In this document: positions 1 through 10,837 of the stretch, piece after piece
How the letters are laid out: each line of letters begins with the position of its first letter
How positions within the stretch are numbered: the first letter of the stretch is position 1
Source of the DNA: Selaginella moellendorffii
Lineage: Eukaryota; Streptophyta; Lycopodiopsida; Selaginellales; Selaginellaceae
Assembly (NCBI RefSeq): GCF_000143415.4
Contig: NW_003314280.1
Span: forward strand, 405,262-469,261
DNA: 64,000 nucleotides
Direction: 5' to 3'
Translations under genes and position numbers: made by a program
The notes under the pieces: generated by a model
Databases searched by the model: none
The model's input: only the letters and a program-made list of their open reading frames with translations
Told to the model about the DNA's origin: nothing

Positions 1-584
1 CCCCCCCCTTGAGGAACACACGCTTTGGGCTTTCACCCAAGCCTCCCTTAGTATCAGGAGTTAGTCTCTGGGACAAACTCAAAACTTACTAAATATGGAA
101 TGTCCCTAGATTGCGAATTTGGACACGGGACGAACACCATTGTGTTCAGGACGATCTCTACATTCCGTAGATATGCCAAATGAGCAAATCTGGACACTTT
201 CCATAAATAGCATCTGGGACGAATTAAGACTAACACAAAGGGCATGATAGCGAGGGTGTTTGGCAGACACGGTAAGCTATCATCTAGCGATGTTGAGGGA
301 CCAATCTCAATATCGCGGGGGTTCTTGATACTAGCAAGTGCAAGTCAATGACTCAAGTTTCTCAAACCAGGTCGAGTATGCTCAGCAAGAAACACATAGG
401 GTTCCTACCTTATGTTTATCCAATCTAAGTGCATGGTCATTGACCAGTTTCTCAACTAGCTCAAGTGGGAAACTGATAACGGGTCCAGCAATACTGACCT
501 CCTGCCATCGTGGCAGTAAGGTAAGAGTGTTCGTAACGACTGGTCGATAGGTAACTTTCGATACCCGAAGTCACATTCGCAACA
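1..584 (-). repeat. Partial LTR of the B family, inverted and cut by the window edge
   Basis: This is the reverse complement of the first half of the LTRs at 9690-10837 and 15801-16931, with few differences. The LTR start (TGTTGC on the minus strand) is at 584, and the copy runs off the left edge inside the C-run that corresponds to the G-run of the other copies. It may be a solo LTR or the 5' LTR of a full element lying to the left. It interrupts the 5' LTR of element A: bases 585-657 match the end of A's 3' LTR. Confidence 0.85.
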
Positions 585-657
585 ATTAGGCCCTTTTCTC
601 TTTTGTTTTCTTACTAACAGTATATTTCCAGCAAAGAGGAGTTTTCACACCTCTTCA
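585..657 (+). repeat. 5' LTR remnant of element A
   Basis: About 73 bases ending in CTCTTCA match 17206-17277 with a handful of substitutions. This is the downstream part of A's 5' LTR left after the B-family LTR landed in it. The next bases (TTTGGCGACC) occupy the primer-binding position, but I cannot assign them to a tRNA. Confidence 0.75.
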
Positions 658-1169
658 TTTGGCGACCATGGCTTCTGAATTCCCCTTTAGGTTCACAAAT
701 TCTTCCATTTTTTCTCCATTCTCTGTGCGCAGATAGCAAGAATGATCTAGAAATCTACCCATCTTGCCCAAATTATGCCCTAATTTGTACATTTGCCCAA
801 ATTCAACAAGAAAATGCCACTGCCAACATGGATCAATGGCGTCCAAGCGGTTGCTGCTCAACACAGTAAAGACAGACACTTTCCAGAGGAGATCTTTGAA
901 GAATCTGAACAAGATCTCCAAGTCCAATCACCGACAGAGAACACCAACGACCCTCTTTGACAAGAAACTCCAATCTACCAGTACCTTCATCAGTGAACAC
1001 CCTTAGCAGCTTCATTGGCGAACTCCATCTCCGAGCACAAGACCACCCACTCCAAGCTCGAGACCTCAACTAGCGCGCTTGACACAAACCGACACCACTG
1101 CCGAAATGAACCCATCTTCCATGCAGTCGTCGACCCGGCAATCCTAGTGCTCTAACACGATTCCAGTTC
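658..1169 (+). other. Untranslated leader / degraded 5' gag region of element A
   Basis: This lies between the LTR remnant and the first recognisable gag reading frame. All three frames are interrupted. I see no separate gene. Confidence 0.5.
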
Positions 1170-2760
1170 TTGTGCCCAGTCCCAATATCGAAGCACATCC
1201 TCAAAACCTACACCAACGACGAACCCATCACTTTGTTACCCAGTATCGGACAACTTGTCAAGGGACAACTTCACAACACACCACCGATTTTTCGACAACC
1301 CCTCCGACAAAGTCAGCAGCTCAGCACCGAAACAACAGTCCGAACTCAATTCGAAATCAACACATTTGTTGCAACAACTCTCGCCAATCACGCCATTGCC
1401 CAATCCGGACTCGAACAACTCGACGACATTATCGAAGAAATCATTCCAAACAAACCCAAATATCTAAAACTCTTCATCAAACTCCATCTCAGCACCAGCA
1501 AGTGGAAGACCACTTTGCATACTGCACCAGCACACTCGACCCAACACAACTCGGCTGAACACAACCCAACCCAACACGCACCACCGTCGATATTTGCACT
1601 GAAAAGAAAGAACAAGCTCACAATGACTTTATTGACAATTGGCCTGCCGACAGCCAGGCCTCACTGTCGGCAGGCCTCACTCAAAGCCAACGACTTCACA
1701 AGATCCAAAAACTCAAGCAGAAGTCTGGTCAATCCATCGACACTACACTCAAACCATCACTCGACATGCCAGCAAATGCAGCACCAATGCCACTGAAACA
1801 TTACTTTACCAATGGTACATGCAAGGCCTCCGACGATCCCTCCAAGAAGCGGCAACACATATCAACGTTGCCACTTACCTCGAACTCGCAAGATCCCTTC
1901 AAGATGTTCAAGCTCAACGAATGACAGCACAAGTAGATGACACAGATAACTCAGATTCTGATAGCAGTTCTGATGACAACTCCAACGATGAACTCGAAGA
2001 GAGCACCAAGTCAAAACTTGAGAAACTCAGGAAAACAATCGACAAGCTCAAGGGAAAAGCCAAGGCCGACATCAAAGAATTTCACTCTGGAATTTGGTGT
2101 ACTAAGTGCAAGAATGGACATCTGGCAAGTGACTGCAAACTCCAAATCTCCAAATGCCAGATCTGTACCAAAGAAGGTCATGATGCCAAAGCTTGCAGAT
2201 TTTGAAATTCTCTAGAAGTTTGACAAGTCTCGAACTATCCCCGACAGCAATTTCGAAAACCATATCCAAATCAATACTTCAACAATTACCAGCCACCACC
2301 TCCGACAAACTGGAGACTGCTGAGAAACAACTTCCAACACCAGAGTCGACAATAGAATGATCAACCTCGCTACAACAATTACAACAATTACAACAACAAC
2401 TACAACAACAACTACAACGATCAACAACACCCGCCGAATTGGAACTACCCAGCAAACCGAGACAACTACAACCAAGGATACCAACAATACCCAAGATACC
2501 AAAACCGAAGATACCAAGGCCAAGGTTATCAAGACCAGGGCTACCAAGGCAACTACAACAATCGACCATGGCAACCTCGACTTCAAAACCAAGGCGGTCC
2601 ACCAAGACTTGGTTTGCCGCCTCCTTGACAACAAGATCAGAACCAGCAGCAACCACCAACAACAAGGATGGTCGAGACCGACGAACTACCTTATGCCAAC
2701 AATGACGACTCAGATCCTCAAGTCATGGTAGTACAAACCCGAGCACAAATTTGAGTAGAA
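1170..2760 (+). pseudogene. Element A gag (capsid/nucleocapsid), broken
   Basis: Gag forms the virus-like particle and binds element RNA. The readable part runs in more than one frame from about 1170. The frame through 1639-2205 has an acidic Asp/Ser-rich stretch (about 1940-2000) and then two zinc knuckles at 2096-2202: a variant C-x2-C-x3-H-x4-C followed by a canonical C-x2-C-x4-H-x4-C. Downstream in the same frame is a Gln/Tyr/Asn-rich tail with Q-G-Y-Q-type repeats (2370-2600). Stops interrupt that frame at 2203, 2221, 2353, 2626 and 2752. Each is TGA or TAG and is explained by a C-to-T change in a CGA or CAG codon. The frame continues into the protease. Confidence 0.7.
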
Positions 2761-3579
2761 AAACAACAACAACCGGACAGAGATTCCAGAGATAGTGAAG
2801 AGAAAGGCCCTGAGAGCCTGACAAAACTCCGGGAATGGAAAAAGAAGCAGAAGTTAGCCGCCAAGATACAACGGCAACTCGCTTTACAACCACCCGAATT
2901 AGTGATTTTAGACTCCAACAATGAAGCTCAACCATCACCAGCTCGACAACAATGTCAAGACTCAATACCAGAAAACCGACAAACAAATAGTCCAACATCG
3001 ACACCGACACCAAAACACAATTCGGCAAACTTCGACAAAATCCAAGAAGTAGCAGAGACTATCCTCAACCAAAATATTCAGGTCACCATCAGCCAACTGC
3101 TGAAGATTGCACCCTACCTCACCAAACAGCTCACCGATCTGATATCTGCACCGACCAACACTTTGACAGACTTGTCCACACTCAACTCGACACAGACAGC
3201 TGTTGACACATTTCGAACTGAGATTCAACCAGGCGATTGTGACAATAATGTTCCAACAATGGACCTACGACTCGACAAACACCTTGTTCAAGGAGCCATA
3301 ATTGATGGTGGCTCCAGCGTTAATATTATTGAAGAAAGTCTTGTTCAACAACTCAACATCGGCCCAATCCACCCAGCACCTTTCAATGTCCAAATGGCCG
3401 ACCACCAATCTGTTCAACCCAAAGGCATCATCCGAAAAGTCAACACCACCATTCAAGGCATCAAAATATCAGTCAACTATGTTGTCCTCAAACTACCGGA
3501 GCAGACCGACGGATACTCGATTCTCCTTGGTCGACCTTGGCTCCGAACTGCCCAAGTTTATCAAGATTGGCCCAATGAC
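2755..3579 (+). pseudogene. Element A aspartic protease region, interrupted by a TRIM
   Basis: This continues the gag frame. The retropepsin-like core is visible: an active-site segment IIDGGSSVNII near 3300 (Asp-Gly-Gly in place of the usual Asp-Ser/Thr-Gly, a variant common in plant Ty3 elements) and the closing ILLGRPWLR motif near 3505-3550. The frame is open up to 3579, where TRIM E is inserted. The codon series resumes after the second target-duplication copy (4254-4258). Its role would have been to cleave the Gag-Pol polyprotein. Confidence 0.7.
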
Positions 3580-3741
3580 TGTAGCGCACCTTATCTCTCT
3601 CCCCTTAAGCCAACTGGAAAAGGGGCAATTGCTTGATGAGAGAGCCCTTAGTGGCTATTTTATCCCCATTTATCTCCCAAGGTTCCAAGGATCCACAGTG
3701 ACAATATATCCAAATCTCATCCCATGATCACATGCGTTACA
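3580..3741 (-). repeat. TRIM E 3' LTR
   Basis: 162 bp, nearly identical to 4092-4253. The few differences (for example GCGTTACA against GCGCTACA at the end) point to a fairly young insertion. Confidence 0.9.
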
Positions 3742-4091
3742 CTCACCCCCCCTTTAGAGATGTCAATGTCCTCATTGACTATTGACTAACAACCCCTACT
3801 GAGCCAAGGGGAACCAGCACCTCCATTTCCGCACTCAATCTACCAATCCTTCCATTGTGTAGACTAGCTATTCCATGTAAGGCAACTAGTCATCCACCCG
3901 TACCGCAGTCCCACGGTGGATACCTTCGTCCGTGGATACTCCACACAAGAGGAAGGACGTACACATGGATGCCCAATACGTACGATTTCAAATTTAGGGG
4001 TAGGAATATACCTTGCTCAAGGGTATATTATACTTTTAAGTAGCCACTAATCAATGGGAATCGAACCCGTGCCATTTGCTCTGATACCAAC

Positions 4092-4253
4092 TGTAGCGCA
4101 CCTTATCTCTCTCCCCTTAAGCCAACTGGAAAAGGGGCAATTGCTTGATGAGAGAGCCCTTAGTGGCTATTTTATCCCCATTTATCTCCCAAGGTTCCAA
4201 GGATCCACGGTGACAGTATATCCAAATCTCATCCCATGATCACATGCGCTACA
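4092..4253 (-). repeat. TRIM E 5' LTR
   Basis: 162 bp copy next to the primer-binding site. It is followed by the second target-duplication copy, ATGAC. Confidence 0.9.
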
Positions 4254-4258
4254 ATGAC

Positions 4259-6150
4259 AATCTTATCCTTCAAGGACCGGACGGACTGACAACCATGTCA
4301 ACAAAAGCGACCAAATCACTGTCCAGCCAAACCGACCTATTGACTTGGAAGAATATAATCTCGAAGATGGCCTCGACGACTATGAAGAACAACAAATTCT
4401 CAAAGCCTACCCCAATCTCGAACCTTTGGCCGAGATTGACCTGTTTTGAATTGTCACCGACTTCCAACGAGAACAACCCCTGATTACATCAGCACTGAAA
4501 AATCCAGTCACTCAAGATACAAAACTTGAAGCGCCACCGGCATTCACAGTCGACAACCACAACAAAGTTGCCTACATTCCGTCCATTCCAGCTGACCAAA
4601 AACTCAAAAAAGTCAGCCTTGCTGATGATGGCAATAAACACTATATTGTACTTGCCACCGACACCTCGGCAAGTTTTTGAGACAAAGGCATCAATCTTCT
4701 CCGAAAGAAGAAACACTTGTTCGCTTGGAGTTATCAAGACCTTAAGGGAGTTTTGCCAAAACTCAGCCTTCACACCATCACCCTTCTTCCAGACTCAAAA
4801 CCAAGAAGACAAGCAGCCTACGGGATGAATCCAAATCTGATGGAACAAGTAAAGAAAGAACTTGACAAGCTTCTCCAAGTCGAGTACATCTACCTGATTG
4901 AGAATCCGATATGGCTTTCACCACTAGTGGTTGTGCTGAAGAAAAATGGCAAACTTTGAATCTGCGTCAACTATAAACAGCTCAACGACGCCACCAAAAA
5001 CGATGTCTTCCCGACCATTTACCGATGAAGTTCTTAACGCAGTTGCCGGACATGAGATGTACTCCTTCCTCGATGGTTTCTCCGGCTACAACCAAATTCA
5101 CATCGCCAAAGAAGATTAGCACAAGACAGCATTCATCAGTCCATGGGGAGCCTATTCTTACTGACGAATGCCTTTTGGACTCTGCAACGCCCCATTCACC
5201 TTCCAAAGGCTCGTCACCAACACTTTCCGAGACTACCTCACCGACTTCATGAGAGTCTTCATGGACAACTTCAGCGTTTTCAGCTCGGAAGATCGACATC
5301 TTGAATGCCTGAAGAAATGCCTCAACAAGTGCGAGGAGAATAACATAGCACTCAACCCTGACAAATGCACTTTCTTCGTCAAATCTGGAGTACTTCTCGG
5401 CCACGTTGTCTGCAAAGATGGCATTCTCATCAACAAGGACAAAGTCGACGTCATCTCCAAACTTGAACTGCCAAAGAATCAGAAAGAACTTCGGCACTTC
5501 CTCGGCAAAGTCGGATATCACTGACGATTCATCCACAAGTACGCTCACATCACCAAACCACTCACCGATGGACTGAAACAAGATGCCCAATGGACATGGA
5601 CGTCTGAACAGCAACAAGCATTCGACAATATCCAACTCAAACTAACAATAGCACCGATCTTTGCCAAGCCCGACTGGACACAAGAGTTCCATATTCATGT
5701 TGACACTTCCGACGTCGCCACTGGTGCAATTCTCAGCCAAACTCAACATGACAACCGAGATCAACCGATCTACTACGCCAGCCGACTACTCAACCCAGCT
5801 GAATGAAATTAAACCACCACCAAGAAAGAAGCTCTCAGCATAATCTACTCACTTCAAAAGTTCCGACACTACATACTGTCAACCAAAGTCATCCTTTTCG
5901 TCGACCACAAGGCACTCCTTTACCTCATCAACAAGCCGATACTATCTGGCAAACCCGGCAAAAATCACGAGCAAGCAGACTATCTCAGCCGGATCACCAC
6001 CAGCAACAAACCCGAAAGACTTACTGACGACTTACCTGACTCAAACCTATTCCGAGTTTCAATACCAGCAACCTGGCTCGACGACATCTTCAGTTACCTG
6101 AACTCAGCAAAAGTTCCAGATCAGTACACTACCTCCGACCAAAAGAAGAC
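4259..6150 (+). pseudogene. Element A reverse transcriptase and RNase H, broken
   Basis: This would copy element RNA into DNA. After a linker, the RT fingers and palm can be read: LVVVLKKNGKL (near 4930), FLDGFSGYNQIHIA (near 5070), MPFGLCNAPFTFQ (5168-5206) and the catalytic segment FMDNFSVFS (5260-5285), where the usual Asp-Asp pair reads Asp-Asn. FLGKVGYH (near 5500) and an RNase H region (5560-6050, IIYSLQKFRHY) follow. In-frame stops are TGA at 4447, 4678, 4957, 5162 and 5522 and TAG at 5117, with a frameshift near 5020 and another near 5810. The changed catalytic pair and the stops mean it is inactive. Confidence 0.8.
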
Positions 6151-7370
6151 TTTTGTTGCTAAAACCCAACGATACTCAATCATTGAAGGCACTCTCTACA
6201 AACTCGGAATTGACAAAATTCTTCGCTGATGCATCAAGCAGCCACACACAACTCAAATCATCAAGGAAGCTCACGATGGACCTTCTGGCAGACACTTTGC
6301 CGCTGACACAACCACTCGGAAGATTCTTCAAGCCGGCCTCTGGTGGCCGACACTCTGGCATGACACTGAAGAATTCTGCAAACGCTGCGACACATGTCAA
6401 AGACACCGATTACCACCGAAAACTCAGACTCAACAACTCAACCCAACATTCCCAATGGCACCATTTCAGAAATGGGGACTCGACTTCGTCGGACCCCAAG
6501 TCAGCACCCGTCGACGAAATCAGTACATCATCGTCGCCACCGATTACACTACCAAGTGGGCTGAAGCAATACCTCTCCAACATGCCACAGCAAAAGCAAC
6601 AGCAACCTTCATCTACGAAAATATCATCACTCGTTTCGGCACACCACTTGAACTTGTCACCGATAGAGGCACCCACTTCATCAACCAAACCATCGAACAT
6701 CTCGCCACCGAGTTCAAACTCCGACATAAAACGTCGACACCATACTATCCTCAAGGCAACGGTCAAGCAGAAGCAACGAACAAAACACTGAAGACCATCC
6801 TCAAAAAAGTCATCAACGATTCCGGCAAAGACTGGGACGACAAACTTCTCGACGTACTTTGGGCCTATCAAACTGCATATAAAGTCACCATCGACATGAT
6901 GCCATTCAAGCTCGCCTTCGGAACAGAAGCCATCACGCCAATCGAATTCATTGTCCCAAGCATGCGAGTCACCGTCAAGTATAATCTCGACACCCGACAT
7001 GCAGTTCGAGAAAGGCTTCAACAACTCGAACATCTCAACGAACTCCAACTCAATGCCCTCTGGACACTTCACGCCATCCAAAAATAGAGAAAAGCTCAGC
7101 ACGACCGACAAGCATCCCGGCATAACATTCCCAAATACAGCATCGACGATCATGTTCTCTGGTACCGAGGACCCATTGGCAAACTTGGCTGAAAACTCCA
7201 CACCAACTGGCAAGGACCTTTCAAAATCATTGAACTATACCCCAACGGCACCGCCAAAGTCAGCACACTCGCTGAAGACTTCACTGAGATCGTCAACTTC
7301 AACAAGCTTCGACCATATCACATCAACATGTTCAGCATCAGCACATCAGCAAATTTCCGACCCAAACCAA
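6151..7370 (+). pseudogene. Element A integrase, broken
   Basis: Integrase inserts the cDNA. One frame runs from about 6180 to 7087. It starts with an H-H-C-C zinc-binding domain (EAHDGPSGRH ... CKRCDTCQ, 6265-6400). The DDE core follows, with Asp in KWGLDFVGP (6473-6500), Asp in VTDRGTHF (6655-6680) and Glu in GQAEATNKTL (6760-6790). TGA at 6227 and TAG at 7085 interrupt it, and the C-terminal part continues in degraded form to about 7370. The order RT-RNase H-integrase confirms Ty3/gypsy. Confidence 0.85.
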
Positions 7371-7519
7371 TAAACACCCCAAAACCAACAATCGACAATA
7401 ACCCCGGCAGACAAACTTTAACTCAAATCAGTTCAACACAACTCAACTCAACTCAACACGAACTCATCCACCAACTTCAGCAACAAACAGCAGCAAAAAT
7501 CTCTAAGTCCCAAACTACC

Positions 7520-9684
7520 ATTGGATCAATGCCACCTAAGCAAATATCAACAGTTGAACTTTGAGTTAACTTCATCACCAATATCCACCATTGATTTGCA
7601 ATCAAGCCAAATCAAACCACATCAATTCCGTCAACAAATCTCTACCGTTCATCACCAGCAATCGAGCGCCACACGATCAGCCAACCAACAGTTACAGGTT
7701 TCAAGAACCCTAACGGGGCGAGCACTTCGATGGCAGAAAATGAAGAGAAAGATGCTAGCTCATCCACCCTGGCGCCTCAGATACATCATACACCATATTC
7801 CTAGGCTTCCCAGCAACGACACAACCACCTGGCTCAAGGACCATGGATTTGAGCTCCTCCACAAGGCCTTTTCAACACACCCAGACCAAAAACTGGTGAG
7901 GAAACTGGCTGCCTCCTTCAACCCAAGAACAGCACCATAACCGACGGCACCAACGAGATCACCCTCAGCCCAGCAAGAATCGCCTCTGTTTTCAAAATCT
8001 CCAACAAGGGACTGCTCAAATTTTCAGGAGAAGTTCCACAGCAAATCATCAAGGCCAATCGAGAAATTACCGGTGAGCTCACATGGGAGGACATCGAGGA
8101 GCAGCATATGGATCGCCTCAAAGCCCTCCTCCTCTACTACAAACTTCACCCAACAGATCACACCATCGGCAAGTGCACAGCAGAAGTATGGAGCTCTACT
8201 CGACGGCAAACGTGTGAATGTGGCTCATCATCTCCACGAGCTCCTTCTCAAGCTTCTCGACCGCACCATCCTCACCACACTCAACCAGAAGACCATGCAG
8301 ACAGTAATCTTCCCAATGCTGATCACTCTACACCAAGCTCTTCCCAACAAGCAACCGTGGACAACCCAAACGAACTCCACAGAACAAAGCGACAGCTCTG
8401 AAGAACACTCAGAATCAGAAGGAGCAACTCCCAGCAAAAAACTGAAGCCAGAATCTCAACAATCAGGCTCAACTCACTCCAACAACACCAGCTCCAGCAA
8501 CAAACACTCCAATGATTCAACTCCACTTTGCCGCCACCTCACACACAAAACACCAGTGAATCCAGCTGCAAAACCGCTGATCCAAGAGCACCTCGTCATC
8601 AGCGACAATGAAGACAACTCACACCACCATCCACACTCACCCCAAAGCCCACATCCACTCAAATCAGCCCCAAAACCGACAACTTCTCACAAACACATCA
8701 ACATTGCCAAAGAAAAAACGTCAGCTGCTCGCCCAGAACTTAGTTTCTCTACCAGCTGAGAACAACATTCTCACCGCCCCGACCTCCTCGACACGTTCCA
8801 CAAAAGAAAACATTCACTACCTTTGCCAATCACTTGAAGAACACGCAACCATACCTCCTCCAGCAAATACCATGAACAGCATTAACAAAAATTCCGCCCC
8901 TTCAACAAAATTCCAAGCAAAAAATTTCCCAACGGATAAATTAATTTCAGCGCCGTTCATCCACCATCAAACTGAAAAGCTCATGTCCAACCACCTCAAA
9001 GAATCTGGACAGACCACGTCACCCACATCCAATGAAGCAGATTCAGCCTCCAGCAACTTCAACTCCTAGGACCAAGAACACAGCGAACCCTAGCAAGAAC
9101 CACCAGGATCACGGAGCAGGAGCAGCAGCAGCAGCCATGCCTCAGCCACAGAGTCAGGTACGCCATGATTATGACGAAATCAGGAAGGAATACAAAGATA
9201 AACTCCGCGACCCAAGCTATTGCACCCGCAAGTTGTTTGAAGCCCTCGATTAACGCATGCACTGCGAGCAAGCAAACCACTTCCCAACACCAGCCGACAT
9301 CGTACAGCATCTTCTCAAGCAAGACTCCTTCATATACACCTGGGGAGCTATCAAGAAGGAGTTCTATGAGCCTTTAAACCACCGGCTGGATACTCAGCTC
9401 GAAGAGATGAAGCAGGTACGCACTGACCTCCAGGACATCAGGAAGATCATCAACAAGCAGCCATCAACCCCATCAGCAGCTCATGAATTCACCTACAAAT
9501 TCAAATATGAAGAGCTCAACACCCGCTACCGGAAGCTCGAGGATGATCATACCGCCCTCCTGGCTGAGGTAGCCGACCTACAGGAAGATGGAACAGATCC
9601 ACTAGATAGTGTCCCCAACCACGAGCTTACACTCCCACAGCAAAAATGTCGCCTCTATCGACTGGAGCAATAGCAACAACAAGC
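7520..9684 (+). pseudogene. Element A third reading frame after integrase (unknown function)
   Basis: Some Ty3 lineages carry an extra gene in this position. The readable segments are a region around 7790-8120 (HGFELLHKAF, then TLSPARIASVFKISNKG and EITGELTWEDIEEQ), a Ser/Pro/Asn-rich middle (8330-9000), and a helical, probably coiled-coil C-terminal part (9160-9660, with KQVRTDLQDIRKII and YEELNTRYRKLEDD). The first part resembles the putative plant transposon domain found downstream of pol in some elements; this is a weak memory-based match. Frameshifts and stops (TAA near 9251, TAG near 9671) break it. The frame is cut by element B at 9689 and resumes at 16937. Confidence 0.5.
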
Positions 9685-9689
9685 GATGG

Positions 9690-10837
9690 TGTCGCAAATG
9701 TGACTTCAGGTATCGAAAGTTACCTGTCGGCTAGTCCTTACAGACACTCTTACCTTACTGCCACGATGGCAGGAGGTTGGTATTGCTGGACCCGTTATCA
9801 GTTTCCCACTTGAGCTAGTTGAGAAACTGATCAATGACCATGCACTTAGATTGGATAAACATAAGGTAGGAACCCTATGTGTTTCTTGCTGAGCATACTG
9901 GGCCTGGTTTGAGAAACTTGAGTCATTGGCTTGCACTTGCTAGTATCAAGAACCCCCGCGATATTGAGATTGGTCCCTCAACATTGCTAGATGATAGCTT
10001 ACCGTGTCTGCCAAACACCCTCGCTATCATGCCCTTTGTGTTAGTCTTAATTCGTCCCAGATGCTATTTATGGAAAGTGTCCAGATTTGCTCATTTGGCA
10101 TATCTACGAAATGTAGAGATCGTCCTGAACACAATGGTGTTCATCTCGTGTCCAAATTCGCAATCTAGGGACATTCCATATTTAGTAAGTTTTGAGCTTG
10201 TCCCAGAGACTAACTCCTGATACTAAGGGAGGCTTGGGGTGAAAGCCCAAAGCGTGTGTTCCTCAAGAGGGGGGGGGGGGCTGTGGGGGGTTCCAAATGT
10301 ATAGTAGGGATAGTGGGTAGGTCGGGCATGGCCGACCAACTTGAGGCATAGTCTAGCTCCCGCTTGCGTGCCTGTCCTTGTTCTGCGTCCGGCTTGGGTC
10401 TAAGCCCAAGTTCCATTCCATGCTAGCTGGTGGAGTACCTATATCCTCACGTTAGGCCACCGGTATGCTGAAATAGCACCAGACTCCATTTGGCTCCGTT
10501 TTGCGTGCTGGTCCTGGCATTGGGATGCTGGTTGCTCCAGGACTGTTCCAAGTCACTCCGGGCCCCTGTCCCTTCGCTCCTTGGGCTGTATGCTCGGGAG
10601 TTGCTCCGTGGTTCGGTTCCATCATTCCTTGGCTCTATGCTTGGGAGTTTGGCACCGTTCGTTCGTTCAGTGGCCCAAGGCCCTGAACCTCAGGTTCCTA
10701 TGGACACGTGGCATGGACATGTGGCATGTGACACATGGCATCTGTCACGTGGCACAAAGAGGGTTTAGGTTCCGCTTCGTGGTGTTATCCTATGGTAAAT
10801 CACCATAGGATAAAGGGTCAAAACCACGTGCGCTACA
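9690..10837 (+). repeat. Element B 5' LTR
   Basis: 1148 bp, TG...CA. It contains a 12-base G-run (10269-10280), several CACGTG cores near 10700-10755 and 10825, and a 12-bp perfect hairpin just before its 3' end. It differs from the 3' LTR by scattered substitutions, the G-run length, and one extra copy of a CACGTGGCA-type repeat unit near 10735. Confidence 0.93.
10785..10813 (+). promoter_or_regulatory. Perfect 12-bp inverted repeat near the LTR 3' end
   Basis: The arms TTATCCTATGGT and ACCATAGGATAA surround the loop AAATC, ending 24 bp before the LTR end. The same structure is unchanged in the 3' LTR (about 16879-16907). It would fold in element RNA near its 3' end; a role in 3' processing or packaging is inference. 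Confidence 0.7.

Larger units (their letters stand above)
3580..4253 (-). mobile_element. TRIM E: terminal-repeat retrotransposon in miniature, 674 bp
   Basis: Two 162-bp direct repeats (3580-3741 and 4092-4253), each TG...CA, flank about 350 bp without coding capacity. The insertion is bounded by a perfect 5-bp target duplication, ATGAC (3575-3579 and 4254-4258). On the minus strand a primer-binding site TTGGTATCAGAGC (4079-4091), complementary to the 3' end of plant initiator tRNA-Met, follows the LTR, and a G-rich polypurine tract (3742-3755) precedes the other LTR. The orientation is therefore minus, opposite to host A. The element needs enzymes from other elements to move. Confidence 0.93.

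Noticed and set aside
4040-4092. tRNA gene or SINE at the TRIM E primer region
   Set aside because: Only one T-arm-like box and the primer site are present. No cloverleaf can be formed and the spacing is far too short.
2203-7087. TGA/TAG readthrough or recoding in element A
   Set aside because: Stops are too many, spread over all domains and accompanied by frameshifts. Methylation decay is the simpler explanation.
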